A DNA stretch of 64,000 nt from contig NZ_WSRW01000001.1 of assembly GCF_009770985.1 (NCBI RefSeq), positions 186,001 through 250,000 on the forward strand, written 5' to 3'. The first letter of the stretch is position 1, and every line of letters starts with the position of its first letter. The notes below the pieces were generated by a model. That model saw only the letters and a list, made by a program, of their open reading frames with translations, did not search any database and was not told the DNA's origin. Below are positions 46,651-56,125 of the stretch, in pieces. Both the position numbers and the translations under genes were made by a program. Origin of the DNA: Mucilaginibacter lacusdianchii (lineage in GTDB: Bacteria; Bacteroidota; Bacteroidia; Sphingobacteriales; Sphingobacteriaceae).

Positions 46651-47259
46651 GTAGGTAGATTAAGCCGAGTAAATGTAATGGAAAATTAGGTTTTATTCTT
46701 CAACGCCGAATAACTCCGCTTTTACCATTTTGTTTGATACAATGAATATATTATACTGCACTTGTTTATTCACAACTGCTTAATAGATACAGCTTAGTAA
46801 ATTAAGCAGTTGTGAAGATTGAAAATAAGTCTATTTTGATTAACCCTAATTATTAAAATTTTTTCATAAACGTTTAATAAAAACAGACATAATATCACAG
46901 AGCTTCAATATTTTAACCACAAAGCAACAATACACGAATACCTTCATTTATTTTACAAAATTTCACACTTAGCTAAGTTTTTATTGGTAATATTGTAATG
47001 AATAACGTCTTTTTTTCATCAACTTACAAGTATCTGTAACAAAAGTGTGCAATATAGCGTTTAGGTGTAATGAGGGTGTGAAATAAATTGCAGTTGTAAT
47101 TAGTTATAAGATTAATCTATCTAATAATCATTTACTTACAATTTATATAAAACCGTTGGTTTACTTCACATGTTACAGCATCTGATTTTTTAAGAAGATA
47201 CAAACAATTCAACATTTTAACCAAGTAATTTTCACTTTGAATTATAATTTCATCGGTCA
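46651..47259. other. Divergent intergenic region with a perfect 15-bp inverted repeat
   Basis: The 609-base gap between gmhA and the GldK-like gene holds no convincing gene and is AT-rich. TTCACAACTGCTTAA (46769-46783) and TTAAGCAGTTGTGAA (46802-46816) form a perfect inverted repeat with an 18-base spacer. No T run follows on either side. The rest holds AT-rich sequence with no clear TAnnTTTG box near either start. Confidence 0.6.
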
Positions 47260-48621
47260 ATGAATATCAAATTATCACACATTGCAGTTACATGCTCAGT
47301 CGCGTTGCTTTTTACAGCTTGTAAATCCAACAAACGTTTGGGTGGCTTTTACAATGTCCCTACCGTAAAAACAAGCGTACAATCGCTTAATGCCATGGCT
47401 CCTCCGGGAATGGTTTTTGTTCCTGCCGGAACTATTTTAGAAAAAGACCCTGTTATTCCGGTTGACAGCACCATGGCGGCCGATACCACTAAAAAGACAG
47501 TTAGCTTAAGTGCCTTTTTTATGGACCAAACAGAAGTAACCAACAAGCAATACCGCACATTTGTGGATTGGGTAGCCGATTCTGTTGCAATCACTGATTA
47601 TATAAAAGACCCTAAATATTTCATCATCACCAAAAGTGAATTAAAAGGTAAAGGCAAAAATGCTGCTGCCGTTACCGTAGATTCGACCAAAAGAATTAAC
47701 TGGGCAAAAGTAGACGGCTCTGCACCACTTTGGAAAAGTAAAGATCCGGCTATCATGTCTAAACTGATGGGGCCACTTTACACCATTATTAATGGTAACC
47801 CGGTTTTAAATCAGGATGCGGTTAAATACTCCTTTACTCACTTAACTGCAGATTTGGGTGGCAATTCAAAATACGTTACCGACTATATTGCCATATTACC
47901 TGATTTAAAAGTTTGGTCGAAAGATTTCCCTAACTCACAAATGGAAGTTATGGATAACAACTACTACACCAACAGAGGATATAATGACTACCCGGTAGTA
48001 GGTGTAAACTGGAAACAGGCCCGCGCTTATACCGACTGGCGCAGCAAAACCATTTACCGGTTGGTAGGTGTTAACTCGCTTATCAAAACTTTAAACCTGC
48101 AATTTAGCCTGCCTACTGAAGCACAATGGACTTACGCAGCATCTAAATCTGTAAAACAAGAAGATATGGATAAAATGGCGTCGGTTGAAGTAAAGGATAA
48201 AAAGAAAAAGGTAAATAAACTGGCTGTTAACTTTAAACAGCAAGAAGGTGATTATAATGAAGACGGCGGTACCTTTACCCTTCCTGTTAAATCATACGCA
48301 CCAAATGCGTTAGGTATTTATAACTTGTTAGGTAACGTATCTGAGTGGACATTAGACGCTTTCAGCCCATCATACAAAGAACTGGTACACGATTTGAACC
48401 CTGTATTGTTATATGATGCTGATGATAAAGAAAGTGAAGTAATGAGACGTAAAGTGGTTAGAGGCGGTTCATGGAAGGATAACGCCAGCCAATTAAATCC
48501 ATCTACCCGTGGTTATGAATTGCAAAATACCAGCCACTCTTATATAGGTTTCAGATGTGTAATGGCTGCTCCGGATATTATTCTGGAACAATCTAAAACA
48601 CGGAAATTTGCTAAGAACTAA
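47260..48621 (+). CDS. gldK: GldK/PorK-like T9SS ring lipoprotein
   Basis: A 453-residue lipoprotein with signal SVALLFTAC and lipidation at C21. The body has the formylglycine-generating-enzyme-type fold used by GldK/PorK/GldJ: PPGMVFVPAGTIL, FFMDQTEVTNKQYRTF, YPVVGVNWKQARAYTDWRSK, LPTEAQWTYAASK, NLLGNVSEWTLDAF and VVRGGSWKDNA. In GldK this fold lacks catalytic activity and forms the outer-membrane-facing ring with GldN. I favour GldK over GldJ because a GldN-type gene follows 68 bases later. gldL and gldM, which normally stand between gldK and gldN, are missing here. Confidence 0.85.
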   Translation: MNIKLSHIAVTCSVALLFTACKSNKRLGGFYNVPTVKTSVQSLNAMAPPGMVFVPAGTILEKDPVIPVDSTMAADTTKKTVSLSAFFMDQTEVTNKQYRTFVDWVADSVAITDYIKDPKYFIITKSELKGKGKNAAAVTVDSTKRINWAKVDGSAPLWKSKDPAIMSKLMGPLYTIINGNPVLNQDAVKYSFTHLTADLGGNSKYVTDYIAILPDLKVWSKDFPNSQMEVMDNNYYTNRGYNDYPVVGVNWKQARAYTDWRSKTIYRLVGVNSLIKTLNLQFSLPTEAQWTYAASKSVKQEDMDKMASVEVKDKKKKVNKLAVNFKQQEGDYNEDGGTFTLPVKSYAPNALGIYNLLGNVSEWTLDAFSPSYKELVHDLNPVLLYDADDKESEVMRRKVVRGGSWKDNASQLNPSTRGYELQNTSHSYIGFRCVMAAPDIILEQSKTRKFAKN

Positions 48622-48689
48622 TTTTAGATATTCCATTTAAGTAAACGTCACCGTTTTAGTTTTAAATACTACCAAACTAACGACCACAG

Positions 48690-49853
48690 ATGAAAAATTT
48701 AGCTTATAAAATTTGCGTATCGGGCTTATGTGCATTAAGCCTTGCCTTTGTAAGTCATCCGGCCGATGCTCAAAAAAAGTCAAAAGCCAGAACTACTAAG
48801 TCAACAAAGTCACGCACAACTAAGGCCAGAACTACTAAATCGGCCAGCATTCCTGTAGACAATACTCCTGCTGTTCCGGTTGATCAAACCAGTGCACAGT
48901 TACCTGCAGATACGATGGCTCAAGACCAGATGCCGATTGATACTATCACCCCTATTGATGGTTTCATAAGAAACGCATCTTTTAACAATGCTAAAGCGTT
49001 TGCATATCCACCGGTTGATAATACCAACGTTAAATTTTATAAACGTGTATGGCGTGATATTGACACCAAAGACAAAAAGAACTACATCTTTGATGCGCCC
49101 GGAGCTACTTTAGCTGATATTGTGCTGGAAGGTGTAAAAACCGGCAAATTAACCGCCTATGAAGCCAGCATGACCAATAGCGATAATACATTCGCTAAAC
49201 GTTTATCAGTAAGACAATCCATGTCAAAATTACAAGACAGCGCGATGGTTGACCAGTATGATAAAGACGGTAACAAAATTGGCTCAAGAATGGTATTGAA
49301 CGATTTTAATCCTGAAAGAATTACTAAATTCAGAGTTAAAGAAGACGTATACTTTGATAAAAAACGCTCATTAGTAGTAACCCGTATTATTGGCATTGCC
49401 CCTTTGATGAGTGTTCAAGCTGGTGGTCAAACCATTGGTGAAACCCCTGCTTTCTGGCTGTACTTTCCACAATGCCGCAACTTCTTTGCTACTAAAGACG
49501 TGTCGGATCCAGATCGTAACCTTTATGATACCAGCATGGACGACATATTTGTACAAAGAAAGTATGCTAGTACTATTGTAAGGGCCAGCGGCGCTAATGG
49601 CAACACTATTTCCAGCTCTGCACTAGCACAAGCAGGTACAATTGCTACCGCATCACCCGAGGATGAAGCTAAACAAAAAGCAGAAAACGCCAAACTAGTA
49701 GAAAGCAAACTGCAAAACTACAAAGAGAACTTATGGCAATACAAGGTGCAAACCAAGGCTGAAAAAGAAAAAGCGGCAAAAAAAGAAAAAGCACCAAAGG
49801 AAAAAACTGAAAAAGCTGCTAAAACAGCTAAAACAGAAAAAGCTAAGGCCTAA
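48690..49853 (+). CDS. gldN: GldN/PorN-like T9SS ring protein
   Basis: A 387-residue exported protein with signal CALSLAFVSHPADA. After a Lys/Arg/Thr-rich basic stretch at about residues 28-50 and a Pro/Asp linker to about 88, the conserved GldN domain covers about 95-300: VKFYKRVWRDIDTKDKKN, FRVKEDVYFDKKRSLVVTRI and GETPAFWLYFPQCRNFF. A Lys/Ala/Glu-rich tail ends the protein. GldN/PorN pairs with GldK/PorK in a periplasmic ring of the type IX secretion system. This is likely the second gene of a gldK-gldN unit. It could be a paralogue (GldO-like) of the core gene. Confidence 0.85.
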   Translation: MKNLAYKICVSGLCALSLAFVSHPADAQKKSKARTTKSTKSRTTKARTTKSASIPVDNTPAVPVDQTSAQLPADTMAQDQMPIDTITPIDGFIRNASFNNAKAFAYPPVDNTNVKFYKRVWRDIDTKDKKNYIFDAPGATLADIVLEGVKTGKLTAYEASMTNSDNTFAKRLSVRQSMSKLQDSAMVDQYDKDGNKIGSRMVLNDFNPERITKFRVKEDVYFDKKRSLVVTRIIGIAPLMSVQAGGQTIGETPAFWLYFPQCRNFFATKDVSDPDRNLYDTSMDDIFVQRKYASTIVRASGANGNTISSSALAQAGTIATASPEDEAKQKAENAKLVESKLQNYKENLWQYKVQTKAEKEKAAKKEKAPKEKTEKAAKTAKTEKAKA

Positions 49854-49871
49854 TAGATAAAACAGGCCATT

Positions 49872-49910
49872 AAAAAAGGGGATGCATAATTTGTATCTCC
49901 TTTTTTATTT
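49872..49910 (+). terminator. Terminator of gldK-gldN
   Basis: AAAAAAGGGGAT (49872-49883) and ATCTCCTTTTTT (49895-49906) form a 12-bp stem with one G-T pair and an 11-base loop, then T. It starts 18 bases after the stop. Confidence 0.85.
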
Positions 49911-50116
49911 TTAAACCTATAATAGCCATAAACTAATGGTTAAATATTAATAAATTATTAATTATTCAACACATAGTTATTTTTGCTAATAAACTTTAGA
50001 TTTTTCCTTATCTTTAGTAGAAATTTCACTCTTTTAACATATTTGTGCTATTTGCTCGGCTGCTGTAATTTGCAGTTATTGATACTATTTTACCTGACAT
50101 AAAATAATTTACTGAT

Positions 50117-51004
50117 ATGACTGACATTCGCCCACTTTTAAACGACGATGCCAAGTTTTCGGACAAAGGTTATTACTTTGAATTCCCGATACGAAGAAGA
50201 TCAAAAGCTTTAGAAGCTAATGCTTATTACTTCGGAAACACCGAATGGGCCGAAGAGTACTTAACTTATTGCCATCGCAGTGATACCTTTAAAAGCAGGT
50301 GGGCAGCTGCTACCGGCGACTGGTCGGGTAAAACAGTGATCGATATTGGCTGTGGCCCCGGCAACATTTATGCAACGCTTCAGGATAACGGAAAACCTGC
50401 GTATTTGATAGGCGTAGACGTAGCACCAAAATCGCTGGAACTGGCGGGACAATTAGGTTATACGCCGGTATTGGCTGATGCACATAATCTTCCCTTCAAA
50501 TCGGGCATTGCTGATATTGTTGTGCTTAATGCCGCATTGCACCACTGTGAAAACATGGACGCTGTGTTAAAAGAGGCTGCCCGTTTGGTAAAACCCGGAG
50601 GCGTATTAGTAACTGATCACGACCCACAATTTAGTGCATGGAACTATAAAGGCGCAGCTAAATTGCTTTGGAACATCCGCCTTTTGTGGTACCGCGTAAC
50701 AGGGCATGGCTTTCATAAAACATCAGAACAGCAAAAATGGGGTTTAGCGTGTGAAATTCATCACAAACCTGGCCATGGTGTAAAAAAAGAGATGTTTGAA
50801 AGCGTCTTAGAACCACATGGATTTGATGTAAAGGTATATCCGCACAACCATGATCTGGGTAAAGAAGTACTGGCAGGTAATACCGGCAAAGCCGATTTAA
50901 AATACCGCTTAGGCAATATCCTATCTGGCCGTAATCCTTCATCCCTTAACAGCGCGTTAACACTTATGTGTGTAGCAAAAAAAGCTGTATCGCCTTTGTA
51001 CTAA
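50117..51004 (+). CDS. Class I SAM-dependent methyltransferase
   Basis: A 295-residue Rossmann methyltransferase. Motif I VIDIGCGPGNIYATL at about residues 74-88 binds S-adenosylmethionine. Motif II is GVDVAPKSLELA, and PFKSGIADIVVLNAALHHCEN and KPGGVLVTDHDP are later motifs. The C-terminal part (about 170-295) is an extension of unknown fold. It precedes the exopolysaccharide locus on the opposite strand, so it may modify a glycan, but no direct evidence links it to one. Substrate unknown. It is flanked by a bidirectional terminator at its 3' end. Confidence 0.88.
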   Translation: MTDIRPLLNDDAKFSDKGYYFEFPIRRRSKALEANAYYFGNTEWAEEYLTYCHRSDTFKSRWAAATGDWSGKTVIDIGCGPGNIYATLQDNGKPAYLIGVDVAPKSLELAGQLGYTPVLADAHNLPFKSGIADIVVLNAALHHCENMDAVLKEAARLVKPGGVLVTDHDPQFSAWNYKGAAKLLWNIRLLWYRVTGHGFHKTSEQQKWGLACEIHHKPGHGVKKEMFESVLEPHGFDVKVYPHNHDLGKEVLAGNTGKADLKYRLGNILSGRNPSSLNSALTLMCVAKKAVSPLY

Positions 51005-51012
51005 ACAATATT

Positions 51013-51063
51013 ATAAACAAAAAAGCCCGGCATTGAGTGATCAAGCCGGGCTTTTTTGTTTAT
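51013..51063. terminator. Bidirectional terminator between methyltransferase and fcl
   Basis: ATAAACAAAAAAGCCCGGC (51013-51031) and GCCGGGCTTTTTTGTTTAT (51045-51063) form a perfect 19-bp inverted repeat with a 13-base loop. A-runs and T-runs on both sides let it terminate both convergent transcripts: the methyltransferase (plus) and fcl (minus). Confidence 0.93.
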
Positions 51064-51073
51064 AATAATAATT

Positions 51074-52033
51074 TTAAATAGCAGTTAGCGCATAATTTGC
51101 TAAAAAGTCTTGATAGGCTAATTTAATGCCTTCAGGCAAATCAATAGTATGTTTCCAACCTTGGCTATGCAACTTAGACACATCCATAAGCTTGCGTGGC
51201 GTACCATCTGGCTTAGAGGTATCATATTCAATGATCCCTTCAAAACCAACAACCTGTTTTACCAGCTCGGCTAGTTCTTTGATGCTTACATCTTCGCCTG
51301 TGCCAATATTAACCAGGCCAGGTTCATTGTAGTTTTCCATCAAGTAGTAACAGGCAGCAGCCAAATCATCAGCAAACAAAAATTCACGTTTAGGAGAGCC
51401 GGTACCCCAAATAGTTACAGAAGACAATTGCTGATCCTTAGCTTCATGAAACCGGCGTATCATTGCCGGTAACACGTGCGAATTTTGCGGATGGTAGTTA
51501 TCGTTATAGCCATACAAGTTAGTAGGCATCACCGAAATATAATTACACCCGTACTGATCGCGATAAGCATCACACATTTTGATACCTGCAATTTTAGCAA
51601 TGGCATATGGCTCGTTAGTTGGTTCCAGAGGTCCTGTCAATAAGTAATCTTCCTTCAAAGGCTGCGGGGCCATTTTAGGATAAATACAACTTGAACCTAA
51701 AAACATCAACTTTTTAACACCATTCAGGTATGACGAGTGAATGATGTTATTTTGTATCTGAAGATTATCGTACAAGAATTCGCCACGGTAAGTATTGTTG
51801 GCTATTATACCACCTACTTTTGCTGCTGCCAAAAAAACATATTCAGGTTTTTCTTGCTCAAAAAAATCAGCAACTGCTTGTTGATCGCGCAAGTCCAGTT
51901 CGGCAGATGTACGGAAAACAAAGTTAGAAAACCCTTCCTGCTGCAGTTTGCGATGAATAGCCGATCCCACCATCCCGCGGTGACCGGCTATATAAATCTT
52001 TGCTCTTTTTTCCATCCACAACTTATTATTCAA
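51074..52033 (-). CDS. fcl: GDP-L-fucose synthase
   Basis: A 319-residue SDR enzyme, standard length for Fcl/WcaG. It epimerises and reduces GDP-4-keto-6-deoxymannose to GDP-L-fucose using NADPH. The dinucleotide motif GHRGMVGSA opens the protein, the catalytic YxxxK is YAIAK near residue 142, and [22 protein letters not shown] is a family signature. The start overlaps the gmd stop by 8 bases, so gmd and fcl form a coupled pair that makes GDP-L-fucose from GDP-mannose. It is last in the exopolysaccharide locus and ends at a bidirectional terminator. Confidence 0.96.
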   Translation of the reverse strand: MNNKLWMEKRAKIYIAGHRGMVGSAIHRKLQQEGFSNFVFRTSAELDLRDQQAVADFFEQEKPEYVFLAAAKVGGIIANNTYRGEFLYDNLQIQNNIIHSSYLNGVKKLMFLGSSCIYPKMAPQPLKEDYLLTGPLEPTNEPYAIAKIAGIKMCDAYRDQYGCNYISVMPTNLYGYNDNYHPQNSHVLPAMIRRFHEAKDQQLSSVTIWGTGSPKREFLFADDLAAACYYLMENYNEPGLVNIGTGEDVSIKELAELVKQVVGFEGIIEYDTSKPDGTPRKLMDVSKLHSQGWKHTIDLPEGIKLAYQDFLANYALTAI

Positions 52034-53141
52034 ATTGATTTTTGATTTGATAACCCGAGTCTTTCAGTAATTTTTCGCGCTGGAACAGATCAACGTCTGC
52101 CGCCACCATTTCACTTACTAAACCTTGAAGGTCGTATTTAGGTTTCCAGCCCAATTTAGTTTGAGACTTGGTTGGATCGCCAATTAATAAATCTACCTCG
52201 GTAGGTCTGAAATATTTAGAATCAACTGCAACAACTTCTGTACCTTCAGCTACCTGGAAATCCGGGTTACTGCAGCTTACAACATATCCTTTTTCATCTG
52301 CCCCTTCCCCTTTAAACTCTACCTCGATGCCTACTTCCTGGAACGCCAAACGCACGAATTCGCGTACGAGGGTGGTTACGCCGGTGGCAATTACAAAATC
52401 TTCTGGTGTATCTTGTTGTAAAATCAGGTACATAGCCTCTACATAGTCTTTAGCATGGCCCCAGTCGCGCTGTGCATCCAGGTTACCCAGATATAACTTA
52501 TCTTGCAAGCCCATAGCTATCTTAGCTACTGCACGGGTGATTTTACGGGTAACAAAGGTTTCCCCTCTTAGCGGGCTTTCGTGATTGAACAATATTCCGT
52601 TGCAGGCATAAATGCCATAAGCTTCGCGGTAGTTGACAGTAATCCAGTAAGCGTACAGTTTAGCTACAGCGTAAGGTGAGCGGGGATAAAAAGGTGTAGT
52701 TTCTGATTGTGGTACGGCTTGTACCAAACCATACAACTCAGAAGTAGAGGCTTGGTAAATGCGGGTCTTTTTCTCCAATCCCAGGATGCGGATAGCTTCC
52801 AGCAAACGCAGGGTACCAATGCCATCTGCATTGGCAGTGTATTCAGGAGTGTCGAAGCTTACCTTCACATGCGACATGGCACCCAAATTGTATATCTCAT
52901 CGGGCTGTACTTGCTGTATTATACGAATAAGGTTGGTAGAATCACTTAAGTCACCATAGTGAAGAACCATTTGGGGGCTGTCTTCGTGCGGATCTTGATA
53001 CAGGTGGTCAATACGATCGGTGTTGAACAACGATGACCGACGTTTAATGCCATGTACCTCGTACCCTTTTGATAGAAGCAACTCAGTTAAATAGGCACCA
53101 TCTTGGCCTGTGATCCCAGTAAGCAGGGCTTTCTTTTTCAT
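52026..53141 (-). CDS. gmd: GDP-mannose 4,6-dehydratase
   Basis: A 371-residue SDR dehydratase. [29 protein letters not shown] binds NADP. The catalytic YxxxK appears as YAVAK near residue 157, with STSELYG (Ser/Glu partners) and [20 protein letters not shown] as signatures. It converts GDP-mannose to GDP-4-keto-6-deoxymannose, which Fcl then takes on. It overlaps fcl by 8 bases. GDP-mannose supply genes (manB, manC) are not in this window. Confidence 0.97.
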   Translation of the reverse strand: MKKKALLTGITGQDGAYLTELLLSKGYEVHGIKRRSSLFNTDRIDHLYQDPHEDSPQMVLHYGDLSDSTNLIRIIQQVQPDEIYNLGAMSHVKVSFDTPEYTANADGIGTLRLLEAIRILGLEKKTRIYQASTSELYGLVQAVPQSETTPFYPRSPYAVAKLYAYWITVNYREAYGIYACNGILFNHESPLRGETFVTRKITRAVAKIAMGLQDKLYLGNLDAQRDWGHAKDYVEAMYLILQQDTPEDFVIATGVTTLVREFVRLAFQEVGIEVEFKGEGADEKGYVVSCSNPDFQVAEGTEVVAVDSKYFRPTEVDLLIGDPTKSQTKLGWKPKYDLQGLVSEMVAADVDLFQREKLLKDSGYQIKNQFE

Positions 53142-53213
53142 TCGTAGTGATGTTTTGTTTTAATGATTTAGTGAATATATAATAAACAGCTTCCCAATAC
53201 TCAATGTAATATG

Positions 53214-54494
53214 TTAATTAAAGGTTGATGCCGCAGGTGCTTCGTTTAGTAAAAAGTTATTTACAAACTCAGTCATTACGTTATCTATATTAAGATATTT
53301 AAGGGCATAACGGCGGGCATTTTCCCTTTTGCGTTCTATTCCTTTTGTGTCGGTTTTTATTTTCAAAATGCTATCAGCAAGCATTTGTGCATTTTCAGGT
53401 TCAACGATATAGCCTAAATCGTGCTTACTAATTACGCTATGCAAAGTGGTGCCTGACGAACATGTTACCACGCTGATACCTCCAACAGCCAAAATAGTAG
53501 TTAGTTTCGATGGCATGACCAAGTCACCTGCATTAGCTTTTTGTAAAATCATGTGAAAATCTGCCATATTTAAAAACTCGTTGAACCTTTCTTTTTCCTG
53601 CACAGGCAAAAAATCTAAATTTTTTAACTGCTTTTCCTCAGCCAGTTGAATTAACTTTTCTTTGTAAGGCCCCGAACCACAAATGATAAATTTAACATTA
53701 TTATCCGACTTTAAATGCTCGGCTGCTTGTATTATGCCTTCCAGCCCCTGTTTTTCACCAATGGCCCCCGAATACAAAAATACATAATCATCTGATTTAT
53801 AACCCCATTGCTGTTTTAAGGATTGTTTATTGAGTAATGGTGAGAAAAAACTTGTATCGGCCCAATTAGGGAACATTATTACATCACGATCAACCTTAGC
53901 CTTTATTTTGTTAATCATTCCGTCTGATATACTGCTTACAAAATCGGCACTGGTCAGAATTTTCTTTTCAATTTTATACAGACGATTAAAAAGCTGACTG
54001 CTCGACAACATATTTAAATCTTGTGCCGCTTCAATCTGCAAATCTTGAATATGATACAAAAGTTTTCCACCTTTTCTGTTGCGGTACATCAATCCTAAGT
54101 ATGCTAAATGAAAGGGAGGTGCAACAGTAATAATCAGATCAAACTTCCGGGCTGAAAAAAGGAGTTTTAATATTATCCAGAATTTTGATGTCCAGAATGA
54201 TAAGTCCTGCACCATACGCTTCTTTCCGGTAGGATTATTAGGCACATACAAAGGACAGCGGTAGATAGTAATCTGACCTCCGCTCTCCGGGTATTTAACT
54301 ATTTCTTTTTTATACCAATTGCTATTGTAGGGCTTTTGTACCTTCCAGTATGGATAATATGGGTAAGTGGTTACAATAGTACAATCATATCCAGCCCGGG
54401 CCAGCCATTCCATCATCTCGCCATTATATTTACCTATGCCGGTAGGCTCAGGGTAATAGTTATGGCTGATTAAAAGAATCCTCTTATTTTTCAT
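53214..54494 (-). CDS. Glycosyltransferase family 4 (WcaI/WbuB-like)
   Basis: A 426-residue GT-B glycosyltransferase. The N-terminus, ILLISHNYYPEPTGIGKYNGEMMEWL, is the WcaI/WbuB-type acceptor-domain signature. FLYSGAIGEKQGLEGIIQAAEHL and MPSKLTTILAVGGISVV form the donor-domain sugar-nucleotide site. In E. coli WcaI works on colanic acid fucose chains, which would suit the adjacent gmd-fcl pair, but that exact role is inference. It is separated from gmd by 72 bases and from the acetyltransferase gene by 171 AT-rich bases, so it may start its own transcript. Confidence 0.9.
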   Translation of the reverse strand: MKNKRILLISHNYYPEPTGIGKYNGEMMEWLARAGYDCTIVTTYPYYPYWKVQKPYNSNWYKKEIVKYPESGGQITIYRCPLYVPNNPTGKKRMVQDLSFWTSKFWIILKLLFSARKFDLIITVAPPFHLAYLGLMYRNRKGGKLLYHIQDLQIEAAQDLNMLSSSQLFNRLYKIEKKILTSADFVSSISDGMINKIKAKVDRDVIMFPNWADTSFFSPLLNKQSLKQQWGYKSDDYVFLYSGAIGEKQGLEGIIQAAEHLKSDNNVKFIICGSGPYKEKLIQLAEEKQLKNLDFLPVQEKERFNEFLNMADFHMILQKANAGDLVMPSKLTTILAVGGISVVTCSSGTTLHSVISKHDLGYIVEPENAQMLADSILKIKTDTKGIERKRENARRYALKYLNIDNVMTEFVNNFLLNEAPAASTFN

Positions 54495-54665
54495 CTAAGG
54501 CTGCTTTCTGTTATTATATATAGTTCTTTATAACAATAAAAAACTAACTGTATCAATATTTATTAAAATTATCCCGCCACTGTTTCTAAACTTATCATTC
54601 AGAAACCTCTTAAAATACAATTATCTTAAATGTAAACCAACTTTATTATAAAAATTACAATTTAA

Positions 54666-55232
54666 TCACCATCTTGGTTTTATATATATAGCAGGGTTGC
54701 CTCGGTATATACCATTGCTTTCTAAACTATTTGTAACCGTGCTGGTTGCTACCACCACGGTGTCAGCTCCTATATATACGCCTGGTGCTATAAAACAAGA
54801 GGCACCAATCCAAACGCCGTCTTGTAATGTTATAGGTCCATTACGATATGGCATGGTCGGATCTTTAAAATCATGATTGCCACCACATAAAAAGGCTCGT
54901 TGTGATATACAAACGTTACTGCCGATGGTTGCTTTCTCAAAATTCAAGATGCACACCTCCTCTCCTATCCACACATCACTACCTAGCTGCAGTTTCCATG
55001 GAAAGTGAATGTTTACTCGAGGCTTAATGATAATGCCTTTGCCAACTTTTGCACCAAATAGCCTCAAAAAAGCCACCTTCAATTTATTGGGATAAGGCAT
55101 GGCTGATAAAAAGAAGATCATCTTAACGGCATACCAAACAATCTCTTTAAGCTTGCTGGCACCGCGGTTAAAGCTAGACGGATGAAAATCATTGAGCTTT
55201 ACGCGGGATGTATATTTCAGCGTATCGTTCAT
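54666..55232 (-). CDS. WcaF-type polysaccharide O-acetyltransferase
   Basis: A 188-residue hexapeptide-repeat acyltransferase. The left-handed beta-helix covers about residues 60-185, with WIGEEVCILNFEKATIGSNV, AFLCGGNHDFKDPTM and the catalytic-type histidine in GGNHD. PRVNIHFPWKLQLG is typical of the WcaF branch, whose members acetylate colanic acid sugars. A 65-residue N-terminal segment precedes it (SFNRGASKLKEIVWYAVKMIFF). It starts 8 bases after the glycosyltransferase family 2 gene, so the two form a pair. The acceptor sugar is not known. Confidence 0.9.
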   Translation of the reverse strand: MNDTLKYTSRVKLNDFHPSSFNRGASKLKEIVWYAVKMIFFLSAMPYPNKLKVAFLRLFGAKVGKGIIIKPRVNIHFPWKLQLGSDVWIGEEVCILNFEKATIGSNVCISQRAFLCGGNHDFKDPTMPYRNGPITLQDGVWIGASCFIAPGVYIGADTVVVATSTVTNSLESNGIYRGNPAIYIKPRW

Positions 55233-55240
55233 GAATGTCT

Positions 55241-56035
55241 TTATTTTGCATGTGAGTTACCCTTCAGGTTTTCTTCCTCAACCAGTCGCATGGCTACCAG
55301 CATTTCCAGCATGGTTCTTTGCAATGTATAGTGCCATCCGGCCCATCCGTCAAAAATTAACCCTTTAACAAATAACGAGTAGAAAAACACAAATATGGGT
55401 GCAACCACTTTATTCTTACGCACTTTTGAACTAAATCCTAGTGTTTCAGGATCGGCATTTAAAAGTTTGTCTGACTCTTTTTGTGAGTATTTTGCCTGAT
55501 TGCTTAACCAGCGGGTTAATGATTTACGGTCGTCATGCAGAATGATAGATTTGTAAACGCCGGTATCGCCATTAATGCGCAAACGCTGTGTATGGCCGTC
55601 ATCATAATAGGAACAAAACTCTTTTTTAAACAATACTGGCCTTGGAGTAGTGTTGTTACCTTTCAACTCTTTACCAAATACCAGAAATTTGAAATTAGTA
55701 TCATAAGCTACCTTATCGTCAGCTTGTATAAAACGCCTGGTTTCGGCAATAAACTCATCAGTCAGTACATAATCAGAGTCTAAGCTCAATATCCATTTGC
55801 TATCTGCCAAAGACAGGCCGTAATTCCACTGACCGGCATGCGTATCAAAAACCCGTTGCACCAGCGTTACGTTTGGAAAGGAAGCAGCTATAGCCAGCGT
55901 TGCATCAGTACTAAAGCTATCTACAATTACTACTCTGTCAAGCCAGGTGAGTTTTGCCAACACTCTTTGCAGATTAGGTTCCTCATCTTTTGATAGTATT
56001 ACCGCTTGCAATAATTCGGGCTTAACAGTCTCCAT
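55241..56035 (-). CDS. Glycosyltransferase family 2 protein
   Basis: A 264-residue GT-A fold glycosyltransferase. AVILSKDEEPNLQRVLAKL and VVIVDSFSTDATLAIA open the nucleotide-binding half. The metal-binding DxD is SLDSDYVL near residue 88. The C-terminal part (ARYSQKESDKL to TMLEML) resembles the WaaE/KdtX type, heptose- or lipid-A-core-linked glucosyltransferases. The donor is unknown. It begins an apparent coupled unit with the acetyltransferase gene (8-base gap). Confidence 0.9.
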   Translation of the reverse strand: METVKPELLQAVILSKDEEPNLQRVLAKLTWLDRVVIVDSFSTDATLAIAASFPNVTLVQRVFDTHAGQWNYGLSLADSKWILSLDSDYVLTDEFIAETRRFIQADDKVAYDTNFKFLVFGKELKGNNTTPRPVLFKKEFCSYYDDGHTQRLRINGDTGVYKSIILHDDRKSLTRWLSNQAKYSQKESDKLLNADPETLGFSSKVRKNKVVAPIFVFFYSLFVKGLIFDGWAGWHYTLQRTMLEMLVAMRLVEEENLKGNSHAK

Positions 56036-56125
56036 AATATTTACAAATATACACAGTTTTTCTCAGCTATTGACACATTATATACCTGTAGAACCGTCTT
56101 AAGGAAGGTAATACAACATGATATA

